Assembly: GCA_963422275.1 (NCBI GenBank)
Contig: OY729418.1
Coordinates: 2,418,001 to 2,482,000 of the forward strand
DNA: 64,000 bases
Direction of reading: 5' to 3'
Origin: G963422275 sp963422275
Lineage (GTDB): Bacteria > Pseudomonadota > Alphaproteobacteria > Rhodobacterales > Rhodobacteraceae
The notes under the pieces are model-generated. The model was not told the origin of the DNA. It was given only the letters and a program-made list of their open reading frames with translations, and did not search any database. A program made the position numbers and the translations under genes. This document shows positions 45,261 to 54,810 of the stretch, one piece after another (position 1 is the first letter of the stretch; every line of letters starts with the position of its first letter).

Positions 45261-48200
45261 CGCGCCCCTCCATGCTCGTAGGCGTTGAGGCCCGAGATGT
45301 CCCGGCCTTGTGCCCGCTTGTTCAGGAGCGGAGCGAGATCGGCCATGAGGGCGAGTTCCCGCTCGCGGCGTTCGCGCCAGCCTAGGCCGAGCGGCTCCAT
45401 CAGGTCAGTGAGCTGTTCTCCGTCAAAGATCATTCGCTGCAGGATGGTATCGACGAAGGCCGAGAACGACTCGGTCGTCAGGCCGTGGGCCTGGGCGAGA
45501 CCTTCGATCTCCCTAGCCTGCTTCTCGGCCTTGAACTGCTCGTAGCCGATGCGGACCGCGGCCTCGTCGAGGCCCTCGCCCTCCGTGAGTGAGCGGACGT
45601 ACTCGGTGATCTCTTCCCGTTCGTCGAGGAACTTGGCGTCGGACTGAATCAATCCGATGAGCTGCTCGCGGCTGATCGTCACCTGCTTCGGGTCCTGACC
45701 CGAATACTTGGCGATCAGCTTCATGATGTAGTCGTAGTCGATGACGGCGGAGGCGAAGAGGACGAACTCGAATTCGAGCTGGTCGACGTCGGTAATCGCC
45801 GGTTCGCCGTTCCCGCCGGACGTGCCCTGCTGCTCTTTCAGGCGCCGTGCGGTTTCCAGGTAGGCGCCGCGGAAGGCGCGGAGCTCATCCTTGGGGAGGA
45901 TCTGCGCGATCTGCTCGTGCTGCTCGTCGGTAAGGTCGGTGTACTGGTCGATCTCGGTTCGGAGGCGCTGGATCTCCTTGAAGCGCTTGATGAACTGGAC
46001 CCGGGCGTCGTCGCCCATCAGATTGTTCACCTGATCGGGCTTGGCTTCGACGCCCTGCGACTGCATGAACTCGCCGAGATCGGCGATGGCCTGCTTGAAC
46101 TTGTCGATGACGACGGGAGCCTTGTCGACCAGCCAGATCTCGCGTGCCCGGTCAACCTGCGCGCCGGAGAAGAGGGTGATGGCGGCGTCGACGTTGCTCT
46201 GCTGGCTGCGGAAGTCGAGGATGTGGCCGTAGGGCTTGGTCGCGTTGAGAACGCGGTTGGTGCGGGAGAAGGCCTGGATCAGGCCGTGGCGCCTGAGATT
46301 CTTGTCGACGTAGAGCGTGTTGAGAAACTTGGCGTCGAAGCCGGTGAGGAGCATGTCGACGACGATGGTGATGTCGATCTTTTCCTGGCCCTTGCGGGGC
46401 AGGTCGCGATTGGGGAACTGCTGATCCTTGATGCGCTGCTGGATGTCCTGGTAGTAGAGGTCGAAGTTGTTGATGTCGTGGTTGGTGCCATACCGCTGGT
46501 TGCAGTCGGCGATGATGGCCTTGAGCGCGGTCTTCTTGTCCTCGGGGTCGTGCCGGTTGTCCTCCTTCTCCTGGGGAAGGTCCTCCTGGATCTGCTGGAG
46601 ATCCTTGTTGCCTTCCGCAGGCGGCGAGAACACGGCGGCGATCTTGAGAGGGACGAACTCCGGGTCGGCGGACTGCCGTTCGGCCTGGAGCCTCTTGAAG
46701 ACTTCGTAGTACTCGATGGCGTCGTTGATGGAGGCTGTAGCGAGCAGCGCGTTGAAACGTCGGTCGCCGGTCGCGAAATCGTGCTTGTCGAGGATGGCCT
46801 GGGCAACCGCCTGCTTGGTGAGAGTCTGGCCGAGCTTGAGAGCTGGGGCGTCCTCGGGCTTGTAGTAATCCACGTGAAAGCGGAGGACGTTCCGATCCTC
46901 GATCGCGTGGGTGATGGTGTAAGCGTGGAGTTCCTTCTGGAAGAGGTCTTTGGTGGTTCGAAGGGTGGCGACGTCTCCCTCGATCTGCTTGACGGTCGCG
47001 CTGTCCTCGAAGATCGGGGTGCCGGTGAAGCCGAAGAGCTGGGAGTTCGGGAAGAAATCCTTGATGGCTCTGTGGTTCTCGCCGAACTGCGAGCGGTGGC
47101 ACTCGTCGAAGATGAAGACCATCCGCTTTTTTCGGAGCTGCTCGAGTAGCTGCTTGAACGTCGCCCGCCCCTGAGACATGTCCCGCCGGCTGTGCGTGCT
47201 GTTCTTGTCGAGGGCGATCCGAGCTTCTGGATGGTCGTGACGATGACCTTGTCCGCGTAGTCGTCGGACAGGAGGCGGTGGACGAGCGCAGCGGTGTTGG
47301 TGTTTTCCTCGACGCAGTTCTCCTGGAACCGGTTGAACTCCTCGCGGGTCTGGCGGTCGAGGTCCTTGCGATCGACGACGAACAGGCACTTGTGGATGCT
47401 CTCGTTGGACTTGAGGAGCGTCGAGGCCTTGAAGGAGGTGAGCGTCTTGCCCGAGCCGGTCGTGTGCCAGATGTAGCCGTTGCCGCAGTTCTGATCGATG
47501 CAGTCGACGATGGCCTTGACGGCGTAGATCTGATACGCGCGCATCATCAGGAGCTTCTGCTCGCTCGCGATGAGGACCATGTACTTGCTGATCATCTGGC
47601 CGAGCGTGCATTTGGCGAGGAACCGATCGGAGAAGTCGTCGAGGTGGGTGATCTTGGTGTTGTCCTCGGCCGCGAACTGGTAGACTGGAAGGAACCGCTC
47701 GTCGGCGTCGAAGGCGAAATGCCGCGTGTTGTTGTTTGCGAAGTACCACGTGTCCGTGCGATTGCTGACGATGAAGAGTTGGACGAAGCAGAGCAGCGTC
47801 TTGGAGTATCCGTTGCCGGGGTCGTTCTTGTAGTCGACGATCTGCTCCATCGCCCGCCGCGGGCTGATCCCAAGCGTCTTTAGCTCGATCTGAACGACGG
47901 GGACGCCGTTGATCAGGAGTATGACGTCGTAGCGGTGATGGCTGTTGTCGGTATTGATGCGGAGCTGATTGACGACCTCGAAGGTGTTCTTGCACCAGTC
48001 CTTGATGTTGACGAGGGTGTAGTTGAGCGGCGTGCCGTCGTCGCGGATGAACGCTTCCCGGTTCCGGAGAGAGCGTGCGGCTTCGTACACGTCGGGTGTG
48101 ACGATCTCATCGAGGAGTCTCTGGAACTCGCCATCGGTGAGTGTGACACGATTCAGGGCTTCGAACTTTTTTCTGAAGTTTGCTTCAAGCGTTGCTCGAT

Positions 48201-48291
48201 CGCGGATGTCGGGGCGATATTCATACTTGAGGTCCCGTAGCTTCGTGACAAGGGACTCTTCAAGATCATGTTCGGGCGTGATCATCGCCAT
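45257..48291 (-). pseudogene. hsdR: Type I restriction endonuclease subunit, one-base frameshift
   Basis: From 48291 the N-terminal part carries the nuclease motif region (NGVPVVQIELKTLG) and helicase Walker A HTTGSGKT. At 47221 the frame breaks after TTIQKLG; the other frame continues with ALDKNSTHSRRDMSQG, DECHRSQFGENHRA, TGTPIF and VVDMLLTGFDAKFLNTLYVD. Adding one G (coding strand) gives LGIALDKNS and about 1010 residues. In this sequence the enzyme would lose its helicase second half, so restriction should be off unless the shift is an error or is bypassed. It heads the operon. Confidence 0.9.
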
Positions 48292-48511
48292 CGTCGGGAC
48301 TCACTCCTTTTAGCGTCTGTTTATAGCGTCCGAGGTGCGCCGCGCGACAAGATCGACTCCCATGTCGCGGCCGTCGAGGCCGGTCAATGCTTCGCGCTTG
48401 GGCCAGCGCCAGATCCCGTCGATCTCGAACTCGGGCTGCTGAATCGCGATGCACATGAACAATTGCTCGAACCAGCGCCCCTTCTCGGACTCGTCCCCGG
48501 CCGTTCCTCTC

Positions 48512-48902
48512 GGCCGCGGTCCAGGGATCGACGACCTCGATTGCCATGTCCGCGAAGTCGCGAACGTTGCGCGTCGCCACCGCCATGTTGCGGGACCGCG
48601 CGATCGCCGCGATCTGGCAGTCCGCCGGCGCGACGGGACGTCCGGCCGCGCGCCGCAGCGCTGTCGAACGGCAACACCCGATCCTCGAAGGCGTCGCGCA
48701 GCATCGCCTCGATGTCCGAAACCAAGGTTTCCCGGCGCCGGCCCTCGGGCAGGATGGCGGCGCCGTAGCGCAACTCCGCCTCGCCAACCGCCGAGAAGAA
48801 CAGATCCTCCAGAGGACAGGTTGCGACCCACGCTACGACGGCGGGATCGGGCGACTTGCGCATCAGTTCGGACACGGCGTTGGTGTCTAACAACACGGTC
48901 AT
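48512..48902 (-). pseudogene. FitB/VapC-type PIN-domain toxin, frameshifted
   Basis: From the ATG at 48902 the frame gives VLLDTNAVSELMRKSPDPAV, with the first PIN aspartate, and AVGEAELRYGAAILPEGRRR. Near 48650 a small deletion shifts the frame; the other frame has RRAAGRPVAPADCQIAAIAR and ATRNVRDFADMAIEVVDPW, the usual PIN ending. The third and fourth acidic positions are thus out of frame and the toxin is probably dead. Confidence 0.8.
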
Positions 48903-48912
48903 GGTCGCAGGC

Positions 48913-49104
48913 TCAATCGAAGGACGGCGGCTCGCGCCCGGGTTCGCGCGGCGGCAACTCCAGGTCCACGCCTTTGGCCGGCCCGAAATGCGAGCGGATG
49001 ACGCTCGCGAGATCCCGCGAACGCGGCTTGCGTCCCACGGCATCGCGCACGCGCAGCCGCGTCTTCACCTCGTCGTCGAGGTTGCGGATCGTGATGCTCG
49101 CCAT
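48913..49104 (-). CDS. FitA-type Arc-fold antitoxin, internally shortened
   Basis: 63 residues. The ribbon-helix-helix start MASITIRNLDDEVKTRLRVR and the conserved end GVDLELPPREPGREPPSFD match FitA. About sixteen residues of the middle helix (the AAEHGRSMEEE part in relatives) are missing in frame. The ATG at 49104 has GGAGG eight bases upstream; the ATG two codons earlier is too close. It lies 10 bases before the toxin gene. Both partners are decayed. Confidence 0.75.
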   Translation of the reverse strand: MASITIRNLDDEVKTRLRVRDAVGRKPRSRDLASVIRSHFGPAKGVDLELPPREPGREPPSFD

Positions 49105-49372
49105 GGCCATGCCCTCCGTTCGTCCGGAACCCCAATCTATACCCCGATTGCGATGCTATCAAGACGCCGGGGGCGATTGTAACGGCCGGCAACGACGATG
49201 CGGTGTCCGCTCGCCCCGGTGATCCTTTCAGACGAACGGTCGCGCGGAGCGCGGCGGGAGCCGGATAGGTTCCCGCACGCTGACGCATGACCCCGGTCCG
49301 GCGGCAGCGCCGACAGCGGTTATGTCAGGGTTGTCCCTATCCGTATAGCCGGCACGATCGCCTCCGCTCGTC

Positions 49373-49549
49373 TGCACCCACGCACCGCCCAGCTTCGTGG
49401 TGTTCCTGCGCGAGACCGACGAATGCCTCGCCACCTTCGACGACGAGATGGAGGCCGTCGCCTGGCTCGCCTTCGAGAAGCTCGACAGGGACCGGATCGA
49501 GATCGTGGCCGACCGCTCCCCTATGGCAACCCTGGCCGGGTGGGAGTGA
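49373..49549 (+). pseudogene. C-terminal part of an unassigned plasmid-type protein
   Basis: An open frame of 58 codons reads PPSFVVFLRETDECLATFDD and EMEAVAWLAFEKLDRDRIEI to ADRSPMATLAGWE. It looks like real, acidic protein, but no start codon is present, so the front is missing. It sits just upstream of ssb, as small unknown genes often do on plasmids. No function is assigned. Confidence 0.5.
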
Positions 49550-49759
49550 GCCGACGACCGGGTTCGGCGCTGTCCCGACCGGTCGCAACTCATCGTCATC
49601 ATCCAGACCCTTAAGGAGCATCGCCATGAGTTTCGGTATCAACCGCGTCGAACTGACCGGCCGCCTCGGCGCCGACGTCACCTTCAACCACCTCGCATCG
49701 GGGGTGTTGTTTCCCGGATTATTTCGGGGGACGGGCGCGCTTATTTCCCGGACTGATCG

Positions 49760-50195
49760 GTCATTGCCGGAAGGAGGACAGGGTGCCGGGGTGTCGGACG
49801 GTCGTCGGCGCGTCAAGCCGCTGCGCGGCTCCTCCGCTTCGCTACGGCCCTTCGGGTGACCCGCCGCCGTTCATCCGACGAAGTGCATCCATGGCCGTAA
49901 GCGGAGCTTTCGGCCATGGGCCGATCGCTCGACGCATTGTCGTTTCTGGAGAGCCACTTGCAAAACTCCTGAGCGCGGCCGGTTTGCCCGAGAGCTTGGC
50001 GTGAGGACATTGGTGATCTGAACGTAACATGAACATCGGGACAAGCGGACGTTGCTGGCCGTCGTCGGGGCGGCGGTTTGCCACGAACCAATGCCGATGC
50101 AGGCTCATTCCGGACCCGCCGTCGCGATGCGGGCGTGGTTCTCCGCCCCCCCCGGCGAGGGAGGCGTGCCGGCGTGGCAGGGACGGCGGCGGCGC
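49760..50195. other. Left part of the transposon, no clear gene
   Basis: A minus-strand frame at 49842-50108 looks partly protein-like (KAPLTAMDALRRMNGG) but is not recognised. Nothing else is supported. Confidence 0.35.
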
Positions 50196-51285
50196 TCAGG
50201 TCAGAAGGCGCATCAACTGGCCGACCGTCAGCACGAGGATGCCGAACATCAGGTGGCAATGAACCTTGGCATGGCCGCGCACGCGGACATGGCGGCCACC
50301 GCAGTTGTCCTTCAGCCCGGCGTTGATGCGCTCCACGTTCGAGCGCTCGTCCATCGGGTGGCGATGGCCGACGCCTCCCTGCGCCTTGGCCTCGCGCGCC
50401 AGTTCCTCCTTGAAGGTCTTATCGCGAGGATTGATGTCGATGATCGGGACATGGCCCAGCAGATAGTTGTGCCAGCCGATCTCGGGCGCGTCATAGGCCG
50501 AGTCCATGAGGTCGTACAGATTGGTCGCGCGTTCGTCGGTCATGGTCGCCAGCGGGATCGCGACCTGGCTGTCATGCAGAGAGGCAGAGGTCAGGATGCA
50601 ACTGATCGGGATGCCGCCATCGGCGGCGTCGATGTGCAGCTTGTAGCCGATCCAGGAGGTGGTATGGCCCTTGGAGTTCCGCTTGGTGCCGACGTCGCAG
50701 GCTTTCGGCAGGTCGCCGAGCATCTGCGGCAGCGTCATCTTGAGTTGGCGCTCCACGCGGCGCTGCTCCTTGGGCCGCTCCTCGCCCTTGCGCGGGCGGC
50801 CGCGCTTGCGCTTCGGCTTCTCGGCCTTGGCCTTGGGCCGAGGCTTCTCGCACGCCTCGATCGCCGTCGAATCGCGCGAGACGTGCCGCACCAGGTGGTC
50901 GCCGAGGGTCTGCTTGACTAGCGCCTCATGCAGGCGTGCAGACAATGCGCCTTCGGAGAACTCCGCGAACGCCCGCGAAAAGGTCGCCTCGCTCGGGATC
51001 TCCCCGCGAAAGCTCCAGCCGCACAAACGGCGCAGCGTCTTGTCGGCCTCGAGGCGCTCGATCAGGGCGCGCGTCGTCGGTACGTCGAACACCGCCTTGG
51101 CGATGAACGCGCGGGCAAGGGCCGGCGGTCCTCGATCAGCCGATCGGGCAGGCCATGGAAATGGGGGAGGAAGCTCTTGACACGCGCGAATTCAAGCACG
51201 GTGACGAGGCGCCGATACCTCTCGCCAAGCGGCCCGAGTTCTTCCTCGAGCCACGGGAACAGATCGGCTTGAATTAAATGTCAGA
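50196..51285 (-). pseudogene. DDE transposase (DUF772/DDE_Tnp_1 type), one-base frameshift
   Basis: The front (about 51285-51125) reads IQADLFPWLEEELGPLGERY and FHGLPDRLIEDRR in one frame. A missing base near 51122 moves the rest (from 51092) to another frame: RALIERLEADKTLRRLCGWS, VSRDSTAIEACEKP, ACDVGTKRNSKGHTTSWIGY, LMDSAYDAPEI and ERINAGLKDNCGGRHVRVRG. The catalytic acids survive. It is probably an IS nested in the transposon, but I could not define its ends. Confidence 0.75.
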
Positions 51286-51439
51286 ATCCGGATAGTGTCT
51301 GTCCCAGCGACATGGGGCCGCTCTCCCTGTCGATGAAGTCCGAAACCCGACAGGAACAGAGAGCGGTCCCGATTTCTAGGACAATCTGCCCTCCACGGCG
51401 GCAAAATCCCACTCAAACGCGGAATTCTGCAAGTGGCTC

Positions 51440-52108
51440 TGGAGCCTGACAGGCGGTTTGGGGAGGTGGTTCCGGCGGGTGCGGCCTTTTCAGTCTGGCC
51501 TGCGACGAGGCTGTAGCGTCCCTCGGCGTCGGGCCGGATAAGCCCCTCGCGGGCGAGCTTTTTCAGGACAGCGCCGACAGTCTTGTGCCGGGTTGCGGCG
51601 CCTCCGCTTCGGCGAGCACCTGGAGGATGCGCCGTTCGGGGGTCTCGGGCTGCGGTGCCGCATCGGCGGTCTCCACCTGGCGCAGCCGCAGCGCGGGCCC
51701 CTTTCCGTCGTCCGCGAGATCGATCTCGATGTCGTTGAGGCCGGGGGCGGCGCGATGCTCGACGGTCATGAGGGTCTGCCTGTCTCGCCGGCGCAGGTAC
51801 AGATTGGAATCGCCCCAGGCGTGCAGTTCGCTGCTTCCGTGCAGGGCTTGGCCTGGTGGCGTCGCTCTTTCGTGCGTGGTGGACGAGCAGCACGGCGGTT
51901 TCGAAGCGGCGCTGGATGTCGCGCAGGAAGCCAAGGATGGGAGCGACCTCGGCGACGGTGTTCTCGTCGACGCCGTGCAGGCGGACCAGGGGGTCGAGGA
52001 CCACGAGGCTGGGCCGAACGCGCTCCACCGTCTCGATCAGGCGCTGGCGGTCCGCGCGATGATCGAGGCGCAGCGCGGGCACGTCGATGAGCCATTGCCG
52101 TTCATGGC
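51440..52108 (-). pseudogene. RepA-like AAA ATPase, truncated and frameshifted
   Basis: It opens without a start just after the ATPase stop, with QWLIDVPALRLDHRADRQRL, a Walker B PSLVVLDPLVRLHG and LLVHHARKS. Then the frame shifts to ELHAWGDSNLYLRRRDRQTL, VEHRAAPGLNDIEIDLADDG and later back to a winged-helix-like VLKKLAREGLIRPD. The Walker A part is gone. RepA-like ATPases of this kind act in plasmid replication or as accessory transposon proteins. Confidence 0.6.
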
Positions 52109-52602
52109 TGAAGCTCATCGAGGGCGTTCTGGAGGTGGCTGGCATTGACGGTCTTCGCCTTGTCGAGAGCGGCGGCGGATAGCGCGTAATGGGCGAGGAG
52201 GTTGATCTGGCGCGGCAGGCCGCGGGTCCCCTGGAACAGGGCCTCGACCTCGTCGCGATCGAGGCCGCTGAGGTGGTGGCGCACGACGAGGCGCTGGCTG
52301 AGCGATTCATGCACGGCCATCGACAGCCGCCGCCTGATCTCGGTGAGGCCGACGAGGATCAGGCACATGCGGTTCTCGGAATCCATGGCGAAGTTGGTCA
52401 AGAGGCGGAGGTCCTCGAGCACGTCGTTGCGCAGGTGGTGGGCCTCGTCGACGACGAGGACGGGGAGCTGCTTGGCTTCCTTGGCGAGGCGGGAGATCTC
52501 GGTCCTGATCGCGTGATGGGCCGAGGATTCGAACAGCCCGTCGGTCTGTGCCGGAGTCTCGAAGGGCATGCCGGTCAGGGCGAAGTGGCGCTGGTACATC
52601 AA
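52102..52602 (-). pseudogene. ExeA/TniB-like AAA ATPase lacking Walker A
   Basis: From MYQRHFALTGMPFETPAQTD (52602) the frame runs to the stop at 52102. Walker B is LPVLVVDEAHHL, followed by NDVLEDLRLLTNFAMDSEN and VGLTEIRRRLSMAVHESLSQ. In relatives a Walker A (GEAGSGKTT type) lies between the N-terminus and this block; here about seventy residues are missing in frame. A second deletion follows HHLSGLDRDE. The protein cannot bind ATP in the usual way. Confidence 0.75.
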
Positions 52603-53358
52603 GTCGTCCTCCTTGAACTTGCGCATCTTGAGCGGCGAGGGCGGCGGCTCGGGCGCCGGGTCGTAGCGCAGCACGACCCTTTTCCCGACCAGGATGGCGT
52701 CGACCTCATAGACGCGGCCGTTGAGGCTGACGGTGCGGTCCTTGTGAACCAGCCGCTTGGCCTCGAAGAGGAAGATGTCGTCGAGGTCGAGCGTGGCGTC
52801 GGTGTAGCGGACCGCGGCCGAGGCCAGCGCTCACCGATCGAGCGGCGTGCGTCCCTCAAGGCCGCGATGCGGGGTGTCGTGATACTCGCCCTCGATCCAC
52901 GCCCAGAGGCTGCGGTTGAGCGTCTGGAGGCTGTCCAGGACCGGTGCATCGAGATGGGCGAGCCAGCCGGCGCGAAGCGTTCTGAACCAGCGTTCGATCT
53001 TGCCCTTTCCGGCTGGCTGATACGGCCTCGCATGCACCAGCACGACGCCCAGCTTTGCGCAGATCAGGGCGAGATGGCGGGAGCGGTAGGCGCCGTCCAG
53101 CGGCTTCCTGTCGAACAGCCCCTCGAAGCCGCCATCGCGGTAGTGCCTGATCCAGTCCCGCATGGTGTCGGCGGCAACCCGGGTCCGGTCGGTTCCGGGG
53201 ATGGCGTAGGGCTGGCTGGCCTTCTCGCGGAGCCGGGCGCCGACGCCCTTCGTGCCCAGCGGCAGATGCACCAGACCGGCGATCACGCCGTATCGGAAGA
53301 GCGCGATCGCCTGGCGGAGGTCGTCGTCCGATTTCTTCATGTCACGGTCCTCGTTCAC
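52600..53358 (-). pseudogene. Mu/Tni-type DDE transposase with core deleted
   Basis: The front (53358) reads LRQAIALFRYGVIAGLVHLP and AADTMRDWIRHYRDGGFEGL. The frame then jumps to YRSRHLALICAKLGVVLVHA and RPYQPAGKGKIERWFRTLRA, so the stretch with the first two catalytic acids has been lost. At 52831-52833 a TGA replaces the usual Trp of LDRWAL. After it the tail (LDLDDIFLFEAKRLVHKDRT) runs in the same frame straight into the ATPase without a stop. It is inactive. Confidence 0.75.
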
Positions 53359-53385
53359 GGCCCCTCGGGGCCCGGAACCATGACG

Positions 53386-53985
53386 CTAGACGCCTGGCGG
53401 GGGAGGATCAGGCCCCATCGAGTGTTGGAGGCCCGGCTTGCGACTCCTCGCGCCGGTTCCGTGGGGTTGGAAGCCCAATGGCGCGGGCAGCGCCATCAAT
53501 GCGCGGTCGCTCTTCAGCCGCTCGCGCACCGCGCTCATGATGGCGGTGCCGCCCGCGAGCTTGTCGGGGATCAGGCCGATAACGCGGGAAAGGACGTCGT
53601 GGACGAGATCCACCCGCCGACGCAGCCAACGCAGGGCGCCGGGAAGCTCGATGGCGTCATCGTCCGAGGGACAGCGCACCTCGTTCTCCTCCTCCTGGCT
53701 CTTCGCGCCCTCGGCCGCGACGACAACCGCCTCCAGATTGTCGAGCGTGCCCGGTAGCCGTGCCGCCAGGCAGTCGGCCAGAAGGCTGATCGTCGTATGG
53801 CTCTCGCGGCAATACCAGCGAGGAACCCGCGCACCGGGCGGGGTCTTCCGCGCGTAGGTGCCGTGGCTTCCCACCGAACATCCGCCGTGCGGGTGATTCG
53901 GGCAGCGCTCAAGCCTTGCGTCGCGCCACGCCTCGGCCCTAACGTATTCCTCGCCGGTAAGCCCCGTTTCGTAGCGAAGCTGCAC
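53386..53985 (-). CDS. Zinc-ribbon transposon accessory protein
   Basis: About 199 residues. The N-terminal part has a Cys/His cluster (ERCPNHPHGGCSVGSHGTYA and VPRWYCRESHTTIS) followed by a helical segment, LLADCLAARLPGTLDNLEAV. As I recall, such proteins open the operon of the same three- or four-gene transposons, ahead of the DDE transposase and ATPase. Its role, perhaps DNA binding or regulation, is not known to me. It seems to be the least damaged gene of the element. Confidence 0.55.
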   Translation of the reverse strand: MQLRYETGLTGEEYVRAEAWRDARLERCPNHPHGGCSVGSHGTYARKTPPGARVPRWYCRESHTTISLLADCLAARLPGTLDNLEAVVVAAEGAKSQEEENEVRCPSDDDAIELPGALRWLRRRVDLVHDVLSRVIGLIPDKLAGGTAIMSAVRERLKSDRALMALPAPLGFQPHGTGARSRKPGLQHSMGPDPPPPGV

Positions 53986-54199
53986 CGGCCATGGCCCGGC
54001 GGGTTCAGCGAACCCGCGCGGGCCTCTTTCTTGTTCCGCGTCAGACCGAGACTACGGTCCAGCCCCGGCACCGCCAACCGTCGAAGCCGCGATGCACGCC
54101 GATCTCCCGCATTCCCCCACCATTCGGGGAAACCCCTGAACCGATCAATGTGAGAAAAATCGCCGACCCGCTATCCGGCTAAAGCGGGAAACAACAGGG

Positions 54200-54310
54200 G
54201 GCCGCGTGGCCAACATGAGCATCGCGACCGATGAGGATCCCTGTCACGGGGAAGTGCTGATGTCTGCGGCTAAGGCCGCGTGGCCAACATGAGCATCGCG
54301 ACCGATGAGG
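54200..54310. repeat. 37-bp direct repeat within the ssb remnant
   Basis: The 37-base unit starting GGCCGCGTGGCCAACATGAG occurs at 54200-54236 and 54274-54310, separated by 37 bases of unrelated sequence. It duplicates part of the ssb coding region right beside the transposon end. Confidence 0.9.
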
Positions 54311-54666
54311 GGTATATCGACCGCCAGACCGGCAACCGGGTGGACAAGACCGAGTGGCACCGGGGTCGTCACCTTCCAGGACGGGCTGATCGACATGCTG
54401 GCCAGGCACGCGCGCAAGGGCCGGCTGGTCCACGCCGAGGGCAAGCTGCAGACCCGGCGCTGGAAGAAGGACGGCGAGGACTCGGACCGCTTCTCGACCG
54501 AGATTCTGGTCGTTCCCGGCCACCGGCAACGGCACGCAGGCCGAGGCGGAGCCGACGTCCGTGAACGGCGAGGCCATGCCGTCCGGCGGCGCCCCGGCCC
54601 AGGGCGACGACTTGGCCGCGGACGAGATTCCGTTCTGAGCCGCCGCATCCTTTCCTCCCCCGACTC

Positions 54667-54699
54667 GGGCCGGTGCGCAAGCGCCGGCCCTTCCCTTTT
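54667..54699 (+). terminator. Rho-independent terminator after ssb
   Basis: Stem GGGCCGGTGC with GCGCCGGCCC (10 bp, one G-T pair), a GCAA tetraloop, then TTCCCTTTT. It lies 28 bases after the ssb stop. Confidence 0.85.
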
Positions 54700-54810
54700 G
54701 CAGCCGGTCCGGAGCAGTCCCGGTCGCGGCGTCCCCGTCTATGCCCGGCGGCATGGAGAGGGAGTGGAACGGGAGAGCGGGCAAGTCCACCGGGAGAGAG
54801 GAGAGAGACC

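Larger units (their letters stand above)
49700..54201. mobile_element. TGT...ACA transposon inserted in ssb (Tn7/Tni-like ends), degenerate
   Basis: The ends are a 12-bp perfect inverted repeat, TGTTGTTTCCCG at 49705 and its complement ending at 54196, giving about 4492 bp. GGGGG is repeated on both sides (49700-49704 and 54197-54201). Start TGT, end ACA and a 5-bp duplication are typical of Tn7-, Mu- and Tni-type elements. The left end holds another TTTCCCGGA inside, as expected for multiple transposase-binding sites. Inside are, on the minus strand, a zinc-ribbon protein, a DDE transposase, an ExeA/TniB-like ATPase and a RepA-like ATPase, all damaged, plus a separate transposase gene. Confidence 0.75.
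49626..54638 (+). pseudogene. ssb: Single-stranded DNA-binding protein gene split by a transposon
   Basis: The front (49626-49704) reads MSFGINRVELTGRLGADVTF and NHLASG. The rest resumes after the transposon with RVANMSIATDEGYIDRQTGN, RVDKTEWHR, VVTFQDGLIDMLARHARKGR and KLQTRRWKKDGED, ending GDDLAADEIPF. Besides the insertion, an extra G near 54362-54365 and an extra C near 54520 shift the frame twice, and a 37-bp stretch is duplicated (54200-54236 and 54274-54310). This is a plasmid- or ICE-type ssb, so the loss need not be lethal. A terminator follows. Confidence 0.85.

Noticed and set aside
45917..47149. A 410-codon plus-strand frame
   Set aside because: It is antisense to hsdR, whose motifs (DEAD-like box, helicase motifs) prove the coding strand. 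Long antisense frames are common in GC-rich DNA.
52189..53757. A 522-codon plus-strand frame
   Set aside because: It runs antisense across the damaged transposase and ATPase and has no recognisable motif; composition explains it.
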